The notes beneath the pieces were generated by a model, which was not told the origin of the DNA, did no database searches, and saw nothing but the letters and a program-made list of their open reading frames with translations. From assembly GCA_016722295.1 (NCBI GenBank), contig JADKGL010000030.1, forward strand, positions 1 to 64,000: a stretch of 64,000 nucleotides of DNA, read 5' to 3'. Positions 63,181-64,000 of the stretch are shown piece by piece. The position numbers were made by a program, and so were the translations under genes. The DNA is from Saprospiraceae bacterium (GTDB taxonomy: Bacteria > Bacteroidota > Bacteroidia > Chitinophagales > Saprospiraceae). Position 1 is the stretch's first letter. Each line of letters begins with the position of its first letter.

Positions 63181-64000
63181 AAGATTCAACTCTAATTCTT
63201 GATTGGTTTAATCAACTCTTGAACCCAAGTTTAAGCTTTTAAAAATGCTCCAGCTTTTCAAATTATCCGACATGCACATTAGTTGCTAAAGGCTGTGAAT
63301 TTTTCCATCAGACTTATGATATAAATAAATTTTACTTCACAACAAAGAATCTTTACTATAAAAGTTAATTTTTTACCTTGGGATCAATTAGAGGTCAATT
63401 CTTGAGATGGACTCCATCAATTAAGCTAATGATCTTGTCCTGTTATAAGCATTCAAACATGTTAGTGCATTTCAGAGAAGTCTAGTTTTTCTTACGGCAA
63501 ACCTGTAATACAATGTGTACCTAAAAGGTTATTTCACCTAGTCAAAAATAATAATGAAGAATTTATTGGATTAACTTATTTATTAAATGGTATGACCAAA
63601 ATAAATCCTATATCAATGAGCAAATAAAATCTTGAAACTGGCAGAAAATGGTTTAAACATAAAGACTTGAGAGACTGATTAAAATTCCGATTCAGATTAA
63701 CTCCAAATTAAATCATTCTTAGTGGGATTTATGTTTTAAAAATATACAAAATTAGGTTTTTAAGTGAGAAACCTGTAAAATAGGTGAAAAATTGAAACCT
63801 CAATATACAGTATAATAACTGCAGGTTCCTCGCAGACCCTTTCCTTTAGTGGAAGGGGAAATATAATTTGTTTTAAAAAAATTCTATTTTTGAAGACATT
63901 ACTTTAAATTGGACTAGCTTTTGTAAAAGCTCGTTTACTTTAATTTGCTTTGTATTAATTTAAAAATATTATTTTTTAATTCAAATATCTTTGATTCCAA
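62989..64000. other. Gene-free right end with decayed duplication
   Basis: About 1 kb with no open frame worth annotating on either strand. It contains the second half of the left repeat copy, about 540 bases of unassigned AT-rich sequence (63181-63719), and the right repeat copy. The region looks like eroded coding and flanking DNA. Confidence 0.65.
63720..64000. repeat. Degenerate direct repeat, right copy
   Basis: Repeats the blocks of 62931-63180 at 63720, 63835-63860 and 63945; offsets grow from 789 to 813 to 822 bases through small insertions. Its first block still reads SGIYVL, the end of a T9SS sorting tail, so it is the remnant of a second, related gene end. It may extend beyond the window. 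Confidence 0.7.

Overview
The window is an AT-rich chromosomal segment from a Bacteroidota bacterium, most likely of the Saprospiria type; the lineage is inferred from gene content, not from a marker gene. The signs are type IX secretion (T9SS) sorting tails, a giant DUF11/SdrD/GEVED/HYR-like surface protein, a fused CcoN-CcoO cbb3 oxidase, a MoxR/Bat operon, a Reg_prop sensor kinase with a LytTR regulator, signal peptides ending in AQ/SQ, and repeated TAnnTTTG boxes (the Bacteroidota -7 promoter element) just upstream of starts. I see no CRISPR array, prophage, rRNA or intact insertion sequence. One tRNA (Ser-GGA) is present.

Layout. 1-2934: the start of a secreted protein cut by the left edge, then two decayed FG-GAP/VCBS-repeat gene fragments lying head to head. 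2927-6013: an FKBP-like lipoprotein, an OmpH/Skp-like chaperone, TatA and an unknown protein, all on the minus strand. 6165-24707: one 6180-residue reading frame, 29% of the window, encoding a secreted surface protein with 17 DUF11-type repeats whose lengths record nested duplications. 25064-31516: a pair of related outer-membrane proteins, CorA, a small charged protein, TerC, a DksA-like protein without the zinc cysteines, an NTE-like patatin phospholipase and a small membrane protein. 31891-35693: a LytS-type sensor kinase and its LytTR regulator.

36129-45381 is a respiratory block: an Rrf2 regulator with a cysteine cluster, a tiny Cys/His-rich protein, CcoI, CcoS, CcoNO, CcoQ, CcoP, CcoG, CcoH and a SafE-like membrane protein. 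Together these make, metallate and assemble a high-affinity cbb3 oxidase. 45451-45674 holds four copies of a short hairpin repeat. 45805-53555 (minus) is the MoxR/Bat operon, transcribed moxR, unknown, DUF58, DUF4381-like, batA, batB, TPR/batC, short batD.

53694-62988 is mixed housekeeping and accessory sequence: secreted and membrane unknowns, a lipoprotein gene broken by one stop codon, tRNA-Ser, a YcxB-like protein, a Gre-like protein, a Fic protein with a C-terminal DNA-binding segment and a large inverted repeat at its promoter, a coiled-coil PD-(D/E)XK-like protein, a POT peptide transporter, a DUF1569 protein, and a beta-helix T9SS protein whose sorting tail is frameshifted. The last 1 kb is non-coding and holds a decayed direct duplication of the end of that gene and the sequence after it.

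Several genes carry single-base frameshifts or stops (FG-GAP copy, SafE, lipoprotein, beta-helix tail). Some may be consensus errors in the assembly rather than real decay.
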